NCBI RefSeq assembly: GCF_023554105.1
Contig: NZ_JAMJWE010000003.1
Location: 62,001-126,000 of the forward strand
Direction of reading: 5' to 3'
Source of the DNA: Brucella sp. 21LCYQ03
Lineage (GTDB): Bacteria; Pseudomonadota; Alphaproteobacteria; Rhizobiales; Rhizobiaceae
Length of the DNA stretch: 64,000 nucleotides
How positions within the stretch are numbered: position 1 is the stretch's first letter; each line of letters starts with the position of its first letter. The position numbers and the translations under genes were made by a program. This document shows, in pieces, positions 48,537-57,889 of this stretch. The notes under the pieces are model-generated. The model was not told where the DNA came from. It saw only the letters and a program-made list of their open reading frames with translations, and did not search any database.

Positions 48537-49086
48537 TAAACCGGCACTGACTTATCCCGTTCCGGTTCTGCATCTCCCCCACAAGGGTTTGACGGTGAAG
48601 ATAGGGACGAATGAAAAGGAGAGAGTGGCATTGGCTGATGAGCACGGCCTTGTGTCGGTCAAGTCTTTTGATGCCGAATTCTTGCTCACGCCTTGGAAAA
48701 AGCGTGGCATCCGCATTCGTGGAACGATCAAAGCAGACGTAGTACAGTCATGTGTGGCAACGCTTGAGCCGCTGGATGCAACGATTGACGAGCAGGTCGA
48801 CACGATTTTTGTGCCTGAGGATTCCCGCCTTGCTAAAATCCAGCTCGATGAGAGTGGTGAATTGCTGCTCGATGCGGAAGGCGCAGACATTCCAGAGACA
48901 TTTGTTGGCGATAAAATTGATTTGGGCGCTGTCGCGGAAGAGTTTTTTGAGCTGGCACTTGATCCTTACCCACGCAAGCCGGGACTGCCAGACGAGTCGG
49001 AGCCAATAATTTTTGGCGATGTGGACGACGAAGAGAAGCCTGATTCGCCTTTCGCAAAGCTATCAGACTGGTCTAAGAAGCCGTGA
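48529..49086 (+). CDS. YceD/DUF177 family protein
   Basis: A 185-residue soluble acidic protein. DUF177 family members usually lie before rpmF-plsX-fabH and affect 23S rRNA processing. The visible core is IRGTIKADVVQSCVATLEPL with the conserved late Cys, and a C-terminal acidic tail (GDVDDEEKPDSPF). No rpmF is present here; plsX follows after 121 bp. It overlaps the upstream chaperone gene. Confidence 0.85.
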   Translation: MTDKPALTYPVPVLHLPHKGLTVKIGTNEKERVALADEHGLVSVKSFDAEFLLTPWKKRGIRIRGTIKADVVQSCVATLEPLDATIDEQVDTIFVPEDSRLAKIQLDESGELLLDAEGADIPETFVGDKIDLGAVAEEFFELALDPYPRKPGLPDESEPIIFGDVDDEEKPDSPFAKLSDWSKKP

Positions 49087-49207
49087 ATTAACGGGTGCTT
49101 GATAGAATCTGGTTGTGCAAGACCGGAAAAACACTATTTTCGCGGAAAAGCTCTCTGTTTTTAAAAATGCAGATTTGGGGCAAGGGATCGCACAGGATTA
49201 ATCAAGA

Positions 49208-50266
49208 GTGATAAAAATTTCGATTGACGCCATGGGCGGTGATTTTGGCCCTGAAGTGGTCATCCCAGGTGCGGCGAAGGCGCTTGAGCGTCATCCTGAT
49301 ATCCGGTTTATTTTCTTTGGCTTGGCCGGACAGGTCGAGCCTGTATTGGCAGGTTATCCGAAACTTCAGGCCGCATCCGAGTTCCGCGCCAGTGAAGTGG
49401 CGGTCAAAATGGATGATAAGCCTAGTCAGGCGCTTCGCGCTGGTCGTGGCAAGTCGTCGATGTGGCAGGCTATTGAAGCCGTGAAAACCGGTGATGCAGA
49501 TGTGTGTGTGTCTGCGGGCAATACCGGCGCGCTGATGGCTATGTCGAAATTCTGCCTGCGTATGCTCTCCGATGTTGAGCGACCTGCCATTGCTGCGATT
49601 TGGCCGACCTTGAAGGGCGAGTGCATCGTGCTGGATGTCGGCGCGACCATTGGTGCGGATGCGCGTCAATTGGTGGACTATGCAGTGATGGGTGCTGGCA
49701 TGGCGCGGGCGCTCTTTGAAATTCGCAAGCCGACTGTGGGGCTTCTGAATGTCGGCACCGAAGAAGTGAAAGGCCTCGACGAAGTAAAGCAAGCAGCGCA
49801 GATTCTGCGCGATATGCCGCTTGATGGCTTGCAGTATAAGGGTTTTGTCGAAGGAAACGACATTGGCAATGGTGCTGTTGATGTGGTGGTGACAGAAGGT
49901 TTTACGGGCAATATTGCGCTCAAGACCGCTGAAGGCACTGCCCGGCAAATGGGTACATTGCTGCGTCAGGCCATGAGCCGCACACTGCTTTCAAAAATCG
50001 GCTATATCTTTGCTAAGGGCGCATTTGATCGCATTCGTGAAAAGATGGACCCGAACAAGGTCAATGGCGGCGTATTGCTCGGCATGAGCGGCGTTGTTAT
50101 CAAAAGCCACGGGAGCGCAACTGCCGAAGGCTTCTGTTCAGCGATCGAAGTTGGCTATGACATGGTTCGCAACAAGCTGCTCGAAAAGATCGAAGTTGAT
50201 CTGGCGCATTTCCACCACAGTCATCCGCAAACTGCGTCGAATGACGGTAGCGAAAGCACAAAATAA
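49208..50266 (+). CDS. plsX: Phosphate acyltransferase
   Basis: A 352-residue enzyme that makes acyl-phosphate from acyl-ACP for phospholipid synthesis. It begins with a GTG codon and the family opening [36 protein letters not shown] and [18 protein letters not shown] are classic motifs. The last residues are His/Ser-rich (HFHHSHPQ). A small hairpin lies between it and fabH. Confidence 0.94.
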   Translation: MIKISIDAMGGDFGPEVVIPGAAKALERHPDIRFIFFGLAGQVEPVLAGYPKLQAASEFRASEVAVKMDDKPSQALRAGRGKSSMWQAIEAVKTGDADVCVSAGNTGALMAMSKFCLRMLSDVERPAIAAIWPTLKGECIVLDVGATIGADARQLVDYAVMGAGMARALFEIRKPTVGLLNVGTEEVKGLDEVKQAAQILRDMPLDGLQYKGFVEGNDIGNGAVDVVVTEGFTGNIALKTAEGTARQMGTLLRQAMSRTLLSKIGYIFAKGAFDRIREKMDPNKVNGGVLLGMSGVVIKSHGSATAEGFCSAIEVGYDMVRNKLLEKIEVDLAHFHHSHPQTASNDGSESTK

Positions 50267-50344
50267 TAATATGCCTCCTTAGGGGGCACGAATTCTGACC
50301 GGCAGAAAAGCCTGCTACGGTCACGCAGGACAGGAAAAATAACG

Positions 50345-51316
50345 ATGATAAGATCTGTCGTAAGAGGTATTGGTTCGGCATTGCCTGAGCGGATAATGAA
50401 GAACTCCGACTTCGCGGGCGTGATTGAAACCTCCGACGAATGGATTGTTCAGCGCACAGGTATTCGTCAGCGTCACATCGCGGGCGAGGGCGAAACAACA
50501 GTATCGCTCGGTGCAGCAGCAGCGCGCGCCGCACTTGAAAATGCGGGTATCGATGCATCGGATATTGATCTCGTACTCGTGGCAACATCAACACCGAACC
50601 ACACATTTCCTGCGAGTGCCGTTGAAATTCAGCGCGAGCTAGGAATTACCACTGGCTTTGCGTTTGATTTGCAGGCCGTTTGCAGTGGCTTCATTTACGC
50701 TATAACCACGGCGGATCTTTATATCCGCGGCGGTCTGGCGAAGCGTGTGCTGGTTATCGGTGCCGAAACATTCTCGCGTATTCTCGATTGGAATGACCGC
50801 ACAACCTGCGTGCTGTTCGGTGACGGCGCAGGCGCACTTGTACTTGAGTCGGCAGAAGGCAAAGGTCTGACGTCAGATCGCGGTATTCTGACAGCGAATC
50901 TCCGCTCGGATGGCAACCACAAAGAAAAGCTATTTGTTGATGGCGGACCATCGACCACGCAAACAGTTGGTCATCTTCGCATGGAAGGCCGTGAAGTTTT
51001 CAAACATGCCGTGGGCATGATCACGGATGTGATTGAAGCTTCTTTTGCAGAAACCGGGCTGACAGCTGAGGATATTGATTGGTTTGTGCCGCATCAGGCT
51101 AACAAGCGCATCATCGACGCTTCCGCTAAAAAACTGAATATCGCCGAGGAAAAGGTGGTTATCACCGTGGATCGCCACGGAAATACCTCCGCAGCCTCTG
51201 TTCCACTGGCGCTTGCAACGGCTGTTGCAGACGGGCGGATTAAGAAGGGCGACCTCGTTCTTTTGGAAGCTATGGGCGGTGGATTTACATGGGGCGCAGT
51301 TCTATTGCGCTGGTAA
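50345..51316 (+). CDS. fabH: 3-oxoacyl-ACP synthase III
   Basis: A 323-residue KAS III that starts fatty-acid elongation from acetyl-CoA. The catalytic Cys is in [12 protein letters not shown], His in [13 protein letters not shown], and Asn in [12 protein letters not shown]. It follows plsX by 78 bp, the usual plsX-fabH pair, and ihfA comes next. Confidence 0.95.
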   Translation: MIRSVVRGIGSALPERIMKNSDFAGVIETSDEWIVQRTGIRQRHIAGEGETTVSLGAAAARAALENAGIDASDIDLVLVATSTPNHTFPASAVEIQRELGITTGFAFDLQAVCSGFIYAITTADLYIRGGLAKRVLVIGAETFSRILDWNDRTTCVLFGDGAGALVLESAEGKGLTSDRGILTANLRSDGNHKEKLFVDGGPSTTQTVGHLRMEGREVFKHAVGMITDVIEASFAETGLTAEDIDWFVPHQANKRIIDASAKKLNIAEEKVVITVDRHGNTSAASVPLALATAVADGRIKKGDLVLLEAMGGGFTWGAVLLRW

Positions 51317-51331
51317 TTAGAAAATTGATAG

Positions 51332-51351
51332 GCCGCGAGGAAACTCGCGGC
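51332..51351 (+). terminator. Hairpin after fabH
   Basis: GCCGCGAG-GAAA-CTCGCGGC is a perfect 8-bp stem with a GNRA-like loop. There is no T-run, so it could be a pause or an RNA-stability element before ihfA. Confidence 0.55.
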
Positions 51352-51433
51352 TTGACCGAACCACTTTTATTTGTGTAACCTCCTGTCACTTAAGGATATT
51401 ATCTGTTCAAACACTAACCAGGCAGGTTCGGTT

Positions 51434-51757
51434 ATGGGAGGTAAGACGGTCACACGTGCTGATCTGGCAGAGGCTGTTTATCGTAAGGTAGGCCTGTCCA
51501 GAACAGAATCGGCGGCTCTGGTCGAGATGATCCTCGATGAGGTCTGTGACGCTATCGTAAACGGGGAAACCGTGAAACTGTCGTCATTTGCGACATTTCA
51601 GGTCCGTGACAAGAATGAACGTATCGGCCGTAATCCGAAGACGGGTGAAGAAGTTCCAATTCTTCCGCGCCGCGTGATGACATTCAAGGCTTCCAACGTT
51701 CTGAAGCAGCGCATTTTGCAAGAACATCAGAAGCGCAGCGCAAAAAGCGCTAAGTAA
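51434..51757 (+). CDS. ihfA: Integration host factor subunit alpha
   Basis: A 107-residue DNA-bending protein. It begins [20 protein letters not shown]. The intercalating Pro arm is in [17 protein letters not shown]. The start at 51434 gives the family's normal length; an upstream in-frame ATG at 51371 is not supported. It works with IHF-beta. The position after fabH and before a MerR gene is conserved. Confidence 0.94.
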   Translation: MGGKTVTRADLAEAVYRKVGLSRTESAALVEMILDEVCDAIVNGETVKLSSFATFQVRDKNERIGRNPKTGEEVPILPRRVMTFKASNVLKQRILQEHQKRSAKSAK

Positions 51758-52126
51758 TAATTCAGATCAGTTTGCATTAGAGCAGTTTCATGAGTTCAGC
51801 CGCCCGTTTCGATGGGCGGCTTTTTTTGTTTCGCCATTGAAGCGAGGTGAGACTTTCTACTATCAACAATCTAATTGCGTATTTCCTGTTATTCTGAAGA
51901 GGTGCTTATCAGTTCCTGATATTATATATTCCTTATTAAGGCTGAGTCGGGCCGCTAATATGAGATGCCGAGAAATTGGGGCTTTTCGTCGGTTTTTTTT
52001 ATGATAAACGCCGTTGGATTATTGTGATATTATGGCTCGTACTGATGAAGTACTGATTGCCATTTGAACTATCTGGACTGGCAGGGGAGGCCTTAAGGCT
52101 AACCAAACCACTGGAAAGGCAAGCAG
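51758..52126 (+). other. 369-bp gap between ihfA and the MerR gene
   Basis: It holds the ihfA terminator at 51798-51828 (AGCCGCCC / GGGCGGCT with T7), then about 300 bp of A/T-rich sequence without a supported gene. The MerR promoter is expected here. Confidence 0.6.
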
Positions 52127-52666
52127 ATGGATAAAAGCCCTGACGCATTCAGGACGATTAGCGAAGTTGCAGAGGATCTTGATCTTCCGCAGCATGTTCT
52201 GCGTTTTTGGGAAACGCGTTTTACCCAGATTAAGCCTATGAAGCGTGGCGGTGGGCGACGCTATTATCGCCCGCTCGATGTTGAATTGCTTAAAGGTATT
52301 CGGCATCTGCTTTATGATCAGGGTTATACGATCAAAGGCGTGCAGCGCCTTCTGCGCGAAAATAATGCGCAATTCATCATTGCTCTCGGTAACGGTGATG
52401 TGCAGGCAATCGATGCAATTACCCGCCAGAAGCAGGCAGCCGCTGAAAAGCAGGCGATGGAAAACGCCGCTGATAATGAAATGGCCTTGCCAAATGGCAT
52501 CAAGGCACCACAGCCTGCACGCAAACTGTTTGGCCTCTTGAAGGGCGAAGAAGACGGCCCGATTGGTGCTGACGGTAAACGGGCATCCAAGGACAATAGA
52601 AGTCTTTTGCAGGAAGCGCTATTTGACCTTCTCGAATGCAAGCGACTTCTGGATCAGGTCCGCTGA
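52127..52666 (+). CDS. MerR-family transcriptional regulator
   Basis: A 179-residue protein. The N-terminal winged helix is [20 protein letters not shown], with the wing in [21 protein letters not shown] coiled-coil helix follows (about residues 80-115), then a charged, less ordered tail. No metal-binding cysteines are visible. The gene is conserved next to ihfA in this group; the effector is unknown. It is convergent with gdx and shares a terminator. Confidence 0.85.
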   Translation: MDKSPDAFRTISEVAEDLDLPQHVLRFWETRFTQIKPMKRGGGRRYYRPLDVELLKGIRHLLYDQGYTIKGVQRLLRENNAQFIIALGNGDVQAIDAITRQKQAAAEKQAMENAADNEMALPNGIKAPQPARKLFGLLKGEEDGPIGADGKRASKDNRSLLQEALFDLLECKRLLDQVR

Positions 52667-52674
52667 TATCGAAT

Positions 52675-52703
52675 AAAAAAGGGAGGCTTTCGCCTCCCTT
52701 TTT
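52675..52703. terminator. Bidirectional terminator between merR and gdx
   Basis: AAAAAGGGAGGC-TTTC-GCCTCCCTTTTT is a perfect stem with A/T-runs on both sides. Confidence 0.92.
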
Positions 52704-52708
52704 GCGTT

Positions 52709-53026
52709 TTATGTCGATGACAGCTTTAGTCCGATTATCCCTGCAAGGATAAGCATCACACTTGCAATACGGAAAAAGCTTGCAGCCTCACCGAGAATGA
52801 AAATTCCCACCAGAAACGCACCAACAGCTCCGATCCCTGTCCAGATGGCATACGCAGTGCCAAGCGGAAGGGTTCGCATCGCAATGGAAAGCAGTGCGAA
52901 GCTGCCTATCATCGTCACAATAGTTATGACGCTGGGGGTGAGGACTGAAAATCCCTCAGATTTTTTCATGAAATAGGCCCATATGACTTCAAGGCCTCCA
53001 GCTATTGCCAGATAAATCCATGCCAT
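52709..53026 (-). CDS. gdx: Guanidinium exporter Gdx (SugE-type SMR protein)
   Basis: A 105-residue four-helix small multidrug resistance protein of the SugE/Gdx branch. It begins [20 protein letters not shown], which contains the essential membrane Glu at residue 13, and has [20 protein letters not shown], a Gdx hallmark. Gdx exchanges guanidinium for protons. The start at 53026 has AAGGAG upstream; an extra 11 residues are possible in frame but not supported. A guanidine-II riboswitch lies just before it, and the atpB-like gene lies upstream on the same strand. Confidence 0.93.
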   Translation of the reverse strand: MAWIYLAIAGGLEVIWAYFMKKSEGFSVLTPSVITIVTMIGSFALLSIAMRTLPLGTAYAIWTGIGAVGAFLVGIFILGEAASFFRIASVMLILAGIIGLKLSST

Positions 53027-53045
53027 TTTATTTTGCTCCTTGGAT

Positions 53046-53088
53046 ATGGGCCGTCCCATGATTGAGATAACGAAAGGTCGTCCTTTCG
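53046..53088 (-). promoter_or_regulatory. Guanidine-II (mini-ykkC) riboswitch upstream of gdx
   Basis: Read on the minus strand, two hairpins stand in tandem. The first is CGAAAGG-ACGA-CCTTTCG (53071-53088) and the second is ATGGG-ACGG-CCCAT (53046-53059), with 11 nt between. Both have an ACGR tetraloop on a G/C stem, the defining trait of the class. The ribosome site AAGGAG is eight bases past the second hairpin. Guanidine binding pairs the two loops and frees translation. Confidence 0.92.
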
Positions 53089-53103
53089 AGATATAATTCC
53101 GTT

Positions 53104-53853
53104 TTAATGTGAAGGATGCAGAGCATCATTGAGATACATGCAGCTCAGCATTGTGAAGACATAAGCTTGGATCACTGCCATCAACAGTTCAAGTGCTGTG
53201 AGCGCGACAGTCATCGCGAGAGGCAGAATTGAAGACAGCAAGCCCATTGTTCCCAGACTGCCTAAGCCAACGACGAAGCCTGCAAACACTTTCAGCGTGA
53301 TGTGTCCCGCCAGCATGACAGCAAACAAACGTACAGAGTGACTGATTGGTCGCGAAATATAAGACATCAGTTCGATTGGCACGATGATCGGTGCGAGAAT
53401 GGCCGGGACGCCCGCTGGCATAAACAGTCTGAAGAACTTGAAGCCGTGCTTAAATAGACCGTAAATCGTTACCGTAAGAAAAACCAGCATTGCCAGTGCA
53501 AATGTCACGATGAGCTGACTTGTGACTGTAAATGCATAGGGAAACATACCGATCAGGTTTGCCACTAGAATGAACATGAAAAGCGAGAACACCAGTGGGA
53601 AAAACTTCATCCCATGCTGTCCGGCATTCTCACGAATTGTCTGGGAAACAAATTCGTAAAGCATTTCGGCTGAAGATTGCAGACGTCCCGGCACAACTTT
53701 ATTGCGGCGCGAAGCTATAAATAAAAAACCTGCGGCAATCGTGACAGTCAGCAGCATATAGAGTGCAGAATTTGTGAAAGCGATCTGCTGGCCGCCCAGT
53801 GTGCCAAGCTCGACAATAGGTCTGATCGCGAATTGTTCTATAGGTCCAGCCAC
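53104..53853 (-). CDS. Orphan, divergent ATP synthase F0 subunit a (AtpB-like)
   Basis: A 249-residue paralogue of AtpB, with a GTG start at 53853 fixed by AAGGGG six bases upstream. Five or six membrane helices are present. Essential residues are kept: Arg175 in [14 protein letters not shown], His184, and Gln229 in MAVIQAYVF. The residue four after the Arg is Val179, where alphaproteobacterial AtpB has Asn. The C-terminus is [10 protein letters not shown], as in AtpB. No atpI, atpE or atpF genes are here, so it is not the main F0 operon. It is preceded by its own guanidine-II riboswitch and followed by gdx, so it probably belongs to a guanidine-induced operon. It may replace the normal subunit a under guanidine stress; this is inference. 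Confidence 0.88.
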   Translation of the reverse strand: MAGPIEQFAIRPIVELGTLGGQQIAFTNSALYMLLTVTIAAGFLFIASRRNKVVPGRLQSSAEMLYEFVSQTIRENAGQHGMKFFPLVFSLFMFILVANLIGMFPYAFTVTSQLIVTFALAMLVFLTVTIYGLFKHGFKFFRLFMPAGVPAILAPIIVPIELMSYISRPISHSVRLFAVMLAGHITLKVFAGFVVGLGSLGTMGLLSSILPLAMTVALTALELLMAVIQAYVFTMLSCMYLNDALHPSH

Positions 53854-53868
53854 GGAACACCCCTTAAT

Positions 53869-53910
53869 GGGGCCGTCCCCTATGCGAACACAGACGCGGG
53901 TCGTCCCGCG
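53869..53910 (-). promoter_or_regulatory. Guanidine-II (mini-ykkC) riboswitch upstream of the atpB-like gene
   Basis: Read on the minus strand, the first hairpin is CGCGGG-ACGA-CCCGCG (53895-53910) and the second GGGG-ACGG-CCCC (53869-53880), separated by 14 nt. The CCCC arm of the second can instead pair with the GGGG of the ribosome site at 53860-53863 through CCCC-ATTAA-GGGG. That would hide the start site when guanidine is absent. The first hairpin matches known guanidine-II stems very closely. Confidence 0.9.
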
Positions 53911-54049
53911 CATGTTTCAGATAGCTATGTTTTTTGTAGCTGACAAGTGTGGTGTCATCTCCGATCTACGAAAACTTGATTAAGCTGCACTGGATCGACC
54001 CGCCATTTACGCTATCCTAACGAGCACCTAACAATTTGGAGACTGACCA

Positions 54050-55027
54050 ATGGCACTTTCACGACGAAATTTTATTGTCGCTGCTTCCGCCGCAAGCGGT
54101 GGAATGGCTTTGGCCCCCTTCAAAAGTGATGAAGCGAAAGCAGAAACAGCGTTGTCCAAAATTGAGAATCCAGGTTTTCATCGCTTCCAATTTGGTGATT
54201 TTGAAATAACGACGCTGTCAGACGGACGACGAGCAGGCGAGGCACCTGAGAAGACTTATGCCATAAATCAAGATCCAAAGGATGTTGCAGCGCTGCTCGA
54301 AGAAAATCTTCTGCCGACAGATCGCTTTGTAAACAGCTTCACTCCGGTTCTGATCAATACAGGTCAAGAACTTGTTTTGTTCGATACCGGGATGGGGGCA
54401 GGCGCTCGTGAAGCAGGGCAGGGCAAGCTTATCAGCGCACTTGAGGCTTCGGGCTATAAGGCAGACGATGTATCGCTCGTCGTACTCAGCCATTTCCATC
54501 CCGATCATATTGGCGGGCTTATGGAAGATGGTAAACCAGCTTTTGCCAATGCGCGTTATACTGCTGGGCAGAAAGAACATGACTTCTGGACAGATCCAGC
54601 ACGGCTTGAAACACCAGCAAAAGGTGTCGCCCAACTGGTCGATAAGAACGTGAAGCCTCTGGCCGAAAAACTAACCTTTATCGATGATGGCAAGGATGTT
54701 TTGTCGGGCATTCAGGCTGTCGGAGCATATGGTCACACGCCGGGGCATCTGGCTTTTCGCGTTGAATCAGGTGGAAAGTCGTTAATGCTTATTTCGGATA
54801 CAGCAAATCACTCGGTCATCACCTTGCAGCGTCCAGACTGGCATGTTTCCTTTGATATCGACAAGGAAATGGCGGCTGAAACCCGTAAGCGCATGTTCGA
54901 TATGATTGCGACGGATAAGCTTCCATTTATCGGCTATCACATGCCGTTTCCATCGCTCGCATATTTGCAACGTGACGGTGAAGGCTATCGATATGTGCCT
55001 GAAACTTATCAAATTCGAACCACATAA
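54050..55027 (+). CDS. MBL-fold metallo-hydrolase, Tat-exported
   Basis: A 325-residue protein. Residues 1-30 form a twin-arginine-type leader (SRRNFIVAASAASGGMALAP). The metal-binding motif is LSHFHPDHIGGLMED (about residue 147), with further His in GAYGHTPGHLAF and the Asp of LISDTANH. It is probably a periplasmic zinc hydrolase of unknown substrate; quorum-quenching lactonases are one relative. It is divergent from the guanidine-regulated operon, with a 139-bp shared gap. Confidence 0.85.
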   Translation: MALSRRNFIVAASAASGGMALAPFKSDEAKAETALSKIENPGFHRFQFGDFEITTLSDGRRAGEAPEKTYAINQDPKDVAALLEENLLPTDRFVNSFTPVLINTGQELVLFDTGMGAGAREAGQGKLISALEASGYKADDVSLVVLSHFHPDHIGGLMEDGKPAFANARYTAGQKEHDFWTDPARLETPAKGVAQLVDKNVKPLAEKLTFIDDGKDVLSGIQAVGAYGHTPGHLAFRVESGGKSLMLISDTANHSVITLQRPDWHVSFDIDKEMAAETRKRMFDMIATDKLPFIGYHMPFPSLAYLQRDGEGYRYVPETYQIRTT

Positions 55028-55122
55028 GGGGCTCAGCGCGTGGTGCGGGATATTCGTTTTGGATAATCATCAAAATAGACCTTGCACCACAAGCCTTTAT
55101 ATCTTAGGGCTTTTTCATGGTC

Positions 55123-55199
<77 letters not shown>

Positions 55200-55205
55200 A
55201 AAATC

Positions 55206-55230
55206 AATGACTTAGCCCCCATAAGTCATT
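55206..55230 (+). terminator. Hairpin after tRNA-Pro(GGG)
   Basis: AATGACTTA and TAAGTCATT form a perfect 9-bp stem around GCCCCCA, seven bases after the tRNA. It is probably its terminator. Confidence 0.6.
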
Positions 55231-55447
55231 TATCTGGTTTACAGCAGCCGTTCTGCTTTCGATCTTTTCCAGTATTTCTTTTTCTCAAAACGAGCACGTT
55301 ACGTAGCGCGACAAAGATCGTTAGCTGATCTGCGGCGCCGATTTCAGACCATTGTAGCTCCTATGACAACCGATAGTAGTTGACGTTCATGATCTGCTCT
55401 GACAGCTTGTAAATAGGTTGGGGGATGATAATTATGACGGGGGGACA

Positions 55448-56494
55448 ATGAGTAGTTTTGATGAAAATATTAAGATTATTGCTGAGCGTGTAAAAACGCA
55501 CTCAAGTACAATGGCCACCGAAGAAGCTGTAAAGACTGCAGTGGTTCTTCCGTTTCTCAGGGCGCTGGGATATGATGTTTTCGATCCCTATGAAGTAATT
55601 CCGGAGTTTACCGCTGACGCGGTCGGAAAAAAGGGCGAAAAAGTTGATTATGCTATCCAGATTGATAATGAAATCCGGATACTCATTGAATGCAAGCCAA
55701 TTACTGTTTCACTTGAGAAGAAGCATTTGGATCAGCTCTATCGATATTTCAGTGTGACAAACGCTAAGTTTGCCATCCTGACAAACGGACGTGCTTTTAA
55801 TTTTTATACGGATCTTGAAGCACCTAATAAGCTCGATACGCGTCCATTTTTCGTTTTTGATATGGCCGATTTTAACCCTGGAATTGCGTCAGAACTTAAG
55901 AAGTTCGAAAAGATCAGCTTCAATGTAGATACGATTTTGGCGACAGCCGAACGACTGAAATATACATCAGGAATAAAGAAGGCCATTAACACGCTGATAG
56001 AAGATCCCACAGAGGATTTCGTCCGTATCGTTTCTGCTGAGGTCTACGAGGGGCGATTTACCGCACCAGTGAAAGAGATGCTAACAGGTGTTACCAAGTC
56101 AGCATTTCGTGATGTTATCATGGACGCTGTCAAACATCGCCTCTCCAATGCGCTCGCTGACACAGAACAAGTCGTGGAGAAAATTGACGAACTGACAGAA
56201 GAACCTGAAATCGTTACGACAGAAGAAGAAACAGAAGGCTTTATGATCGTTCGTGCAATATGTCGTGAGGTCGTAGCCCCGAAGCGTATCGCAATCAGAG
56301 ATGCAAAGTCATATTGTGCCGTGCTTTTGGACAATAATAATCGCAAGCCTATTGTCAGACTTCACTTCAACCGAGCAACCAAATACATTGGTATTTTTGA
56401 TGGCGACATTGAAGATCGAATTATAATCGAAAGTCTTGACCAAATTTATCAGTTCGCCGACCGCATCAAAATAGCGGCTGAGAAATATGTGTAA
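55448..56494 (+). CDS. Orphan HsdR N-terminal-like nuclease-fold protein
   Basis: A 348-residue protein. The N-terminal ~130 residues match the type I restriction HSDR_N domain: TEEAVKTAVVLPFLRALGYD supplies the first Glu, VDYAIQIDNEIRILIECKP gives Asp68, Glu81 and Lys83 of a PD-(D/E)xK site, and FAILTNGRAFNFYTDL follows. No helicase motor, methylase or specificity subunit is next to it. The last ~150 residues have no known domain. Such stand-alone proteins are often phage- or island-borne. Whether it cuts DNA is unknown. It starts 249 bp after a tRNA gene. Confidence 0.8.
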   Translation: MSSFDENIKIIAERVKTHSSTMATEEAVKTAVVLPFLRALGYDVFDPYEVIPEFTADAVGKKGEKVDYAIQIDNEIRILIECKPITVSLEKKHLDQLYRYFSVTNAKFAILTNGRAFNFYTDLEAPNKLDTRPFFVFDMADFNPGIASELKKFEKISFNVDTILATAERLKYTSGIKKAINTLIEDPTEDFVRIVSAEVYEGRFTAPVKEMLTGVTKSAFRDVIMDAVKHRLSNALADTEQVVEKIDELTEEPEIVTTEEETEGFMIVRAICREVVAPKRIAIRDAKSYCAVLLDNNNRKPIVRLHFNRATKYIGIFDGDIEDRIIIESLDQIYQFADRIKIAAEKYV

Positions 56495-56847
56495 GTGGGT
56501 GCCCTCCGGGGCACTTCGTTTAACATTTCCGGTTCGCTTTGATCGGGAGAAATAGGATAAAATTTAAAAGTTACATTCGTTTATCTCAGCAATCAGCGAA
56601 TTTTGCAGTTTTTTTGAAGGATTTTCAGCTTATTCATTTTGTTGACTTAAGTCACGATTATCCATGTTACGACATCAATAATTAAATATTATTGATGCTC
56701 GTTTAATTATATTACCTATCGTTCATTCTTAATATGTTTAATATTTTTGTCGAAGAATTTTTGGCACCAACAAAACAGATAGAGAATTTGTTGTAATTCA
56801 GTATAAGCTGAAGCGACTTATGATTTGGTATTTCGGGGGTGCTTAAG
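56495..56847 (+). other. 353-bp A/T-rich gap between the HsdR-like gene and marC
   Basis: It begins with GTGCCC-TCCG-GGGCAC (56499-56514), a likely terminator hairpin. The rest is A/T-rich and holds no supported gene. A promoter for marC is expected. Confidence 0.55.
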
Positions 56848-57513
56848 ATGAGTTTTTTCGCAGAAGTCGTCAAATATGTATCAATTGTTGTGATTGGTCT
56901 TTTACCAATTATGAATCCTCTGACGACAATTCCTTTGTATATGTCGTTAACGAAACGAATGAGCGTAGAGGACAAGCGCTCGCAAGCCCGCAAAACATGT
57001 ATATACGCATTCGCTATCCTGATTGTATTTATGCTGCTTGGAAATGGCATTATATCGCTTTTCAGCATATCGATGCCCGGTATCCGGGTTGCTGGTGGCA
57101 TTATCATCATGATTTTAGCACTTCGCATGATTTTTTCGGGGGAAGACACCTCGTCGCAAGTCGATGCTGAACCAGCAGACATCAAAAAGGCCGAACTTGA
57201 CTATTCGTTTTCACCTCTCGCAATGCCGAGCCTTGCTGGACCAGGTTCCATCGCTGTTGTTATGGGATTCACATCTCAGATCCCCGCAGATCATAGCATC
57301 ACCGGGCACGTTGTAATTGCTATCGGCATCGCCATCATGGTTGTTATTGCATATATTGGGCTTTCTTCAGCCAACTGGATTGAGAAAGTGCTGGGTGACC
57401 ATGGCATGCAAGCTGTGACGAAAATTATGGGTTTTCTGTTAACTTGCGTGGCAGTGCAGTTTCTGGCCTCTGGTATTCGGGAATTTATTGTCGAATTCAG
57501 CAAGCTTTCATAA
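56848..57513 (+). CDS. MarC-family membrane protein
   Basis: A 221-residue protein with six hydrophobic helices (for example IVVIGLLPIMNPLTTIPLY and IAIGIAIMVVIAYIGLS). The MNPLTTIPLYMSLTKRM and MPSLAGPGSIAVVMGF motifs identify the family. Despite the name, E. coli MarC is not shown to give antibiotic resistance. The start at 56848 is favoured over an ATG three codons earlier. Confidence 0.85.
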   Translation: MSFFAEVVKYVSIVVIGLLPIMNPLTTIPLYMSLTKRMSVEDKRSQARKTCIYAFAILIVFMLLGNGIISLFSISMPGIRVAGGIIIMILALRMIFSGEDTSSQVDAEPADIKKAELDYSFSPLAMPSLAGPGSIAVVMGFTSQIPADHSITGHVVIAIGIAIMVVIAYIGLSSANWIEKVLGDHGMQAVTKIMGFLLTCVAVQFLASGIREFIVEFSKLS

Positions 57514-57514
57514 T

Positions 57515-57889
57515 TTATGAGCGAGGCATGAAAAGAATAATACAGGCGCCAGCAAATGCGATTGTGGCGCCTGTGATGTCCCACCGGTCGGGACGCATGC
57601 CTTCGGCCACCCATATCCATATGATGGAAGCGATAATGTAAATGCCGCCGTAAGCGGCATAAGCGCGTCCCGCCGCATCGCTTTCAATAAGCGTTAGCAG
57701 ATATGCAAAAGCGGCAAGGCAAATCATGCCGGGCACGAGCCAGAGCGGAGACTTGTCGAGTTTGAGCCATGCCCAAAAAGAAAAGCAACCAGCAATTTCC
57801 AGTAGGGCTGCTGCAATGTAAATCAGGAGTTGCAAGGTCTTTTCCAGATATGTTTCGAGTGTTATGTCACCGCTGAGCTCAATAGGCAT
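57515..57889 (-). CDS. YnfA/UPF0060 family membrane protein
   Basis: A 124-residue SMR-like four-helix protein. [20 protein letters not shown], then [20 protein letters not shown], and [19 protein letters not shown] are diagnostic of YnfA. The N-terminal ~18 residues exceed the normal length, so the true start may be a little downstream (a TTG is possible). Its first codon overlaps the end of the glycosylphosphotransferase gene. Confidence 0.85.
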   Translation of the reverse strand: MPIELSGDITLETYLEKTLQLLIYIAAALLEIAGCFSFWAWLKLDKSPLWLVPGMICLAAFAYLLTLIESDAAGRAYAAYGGIYIIASIIWIWVAEGMRPDRWDITGATIAFAGACIILFMPRS

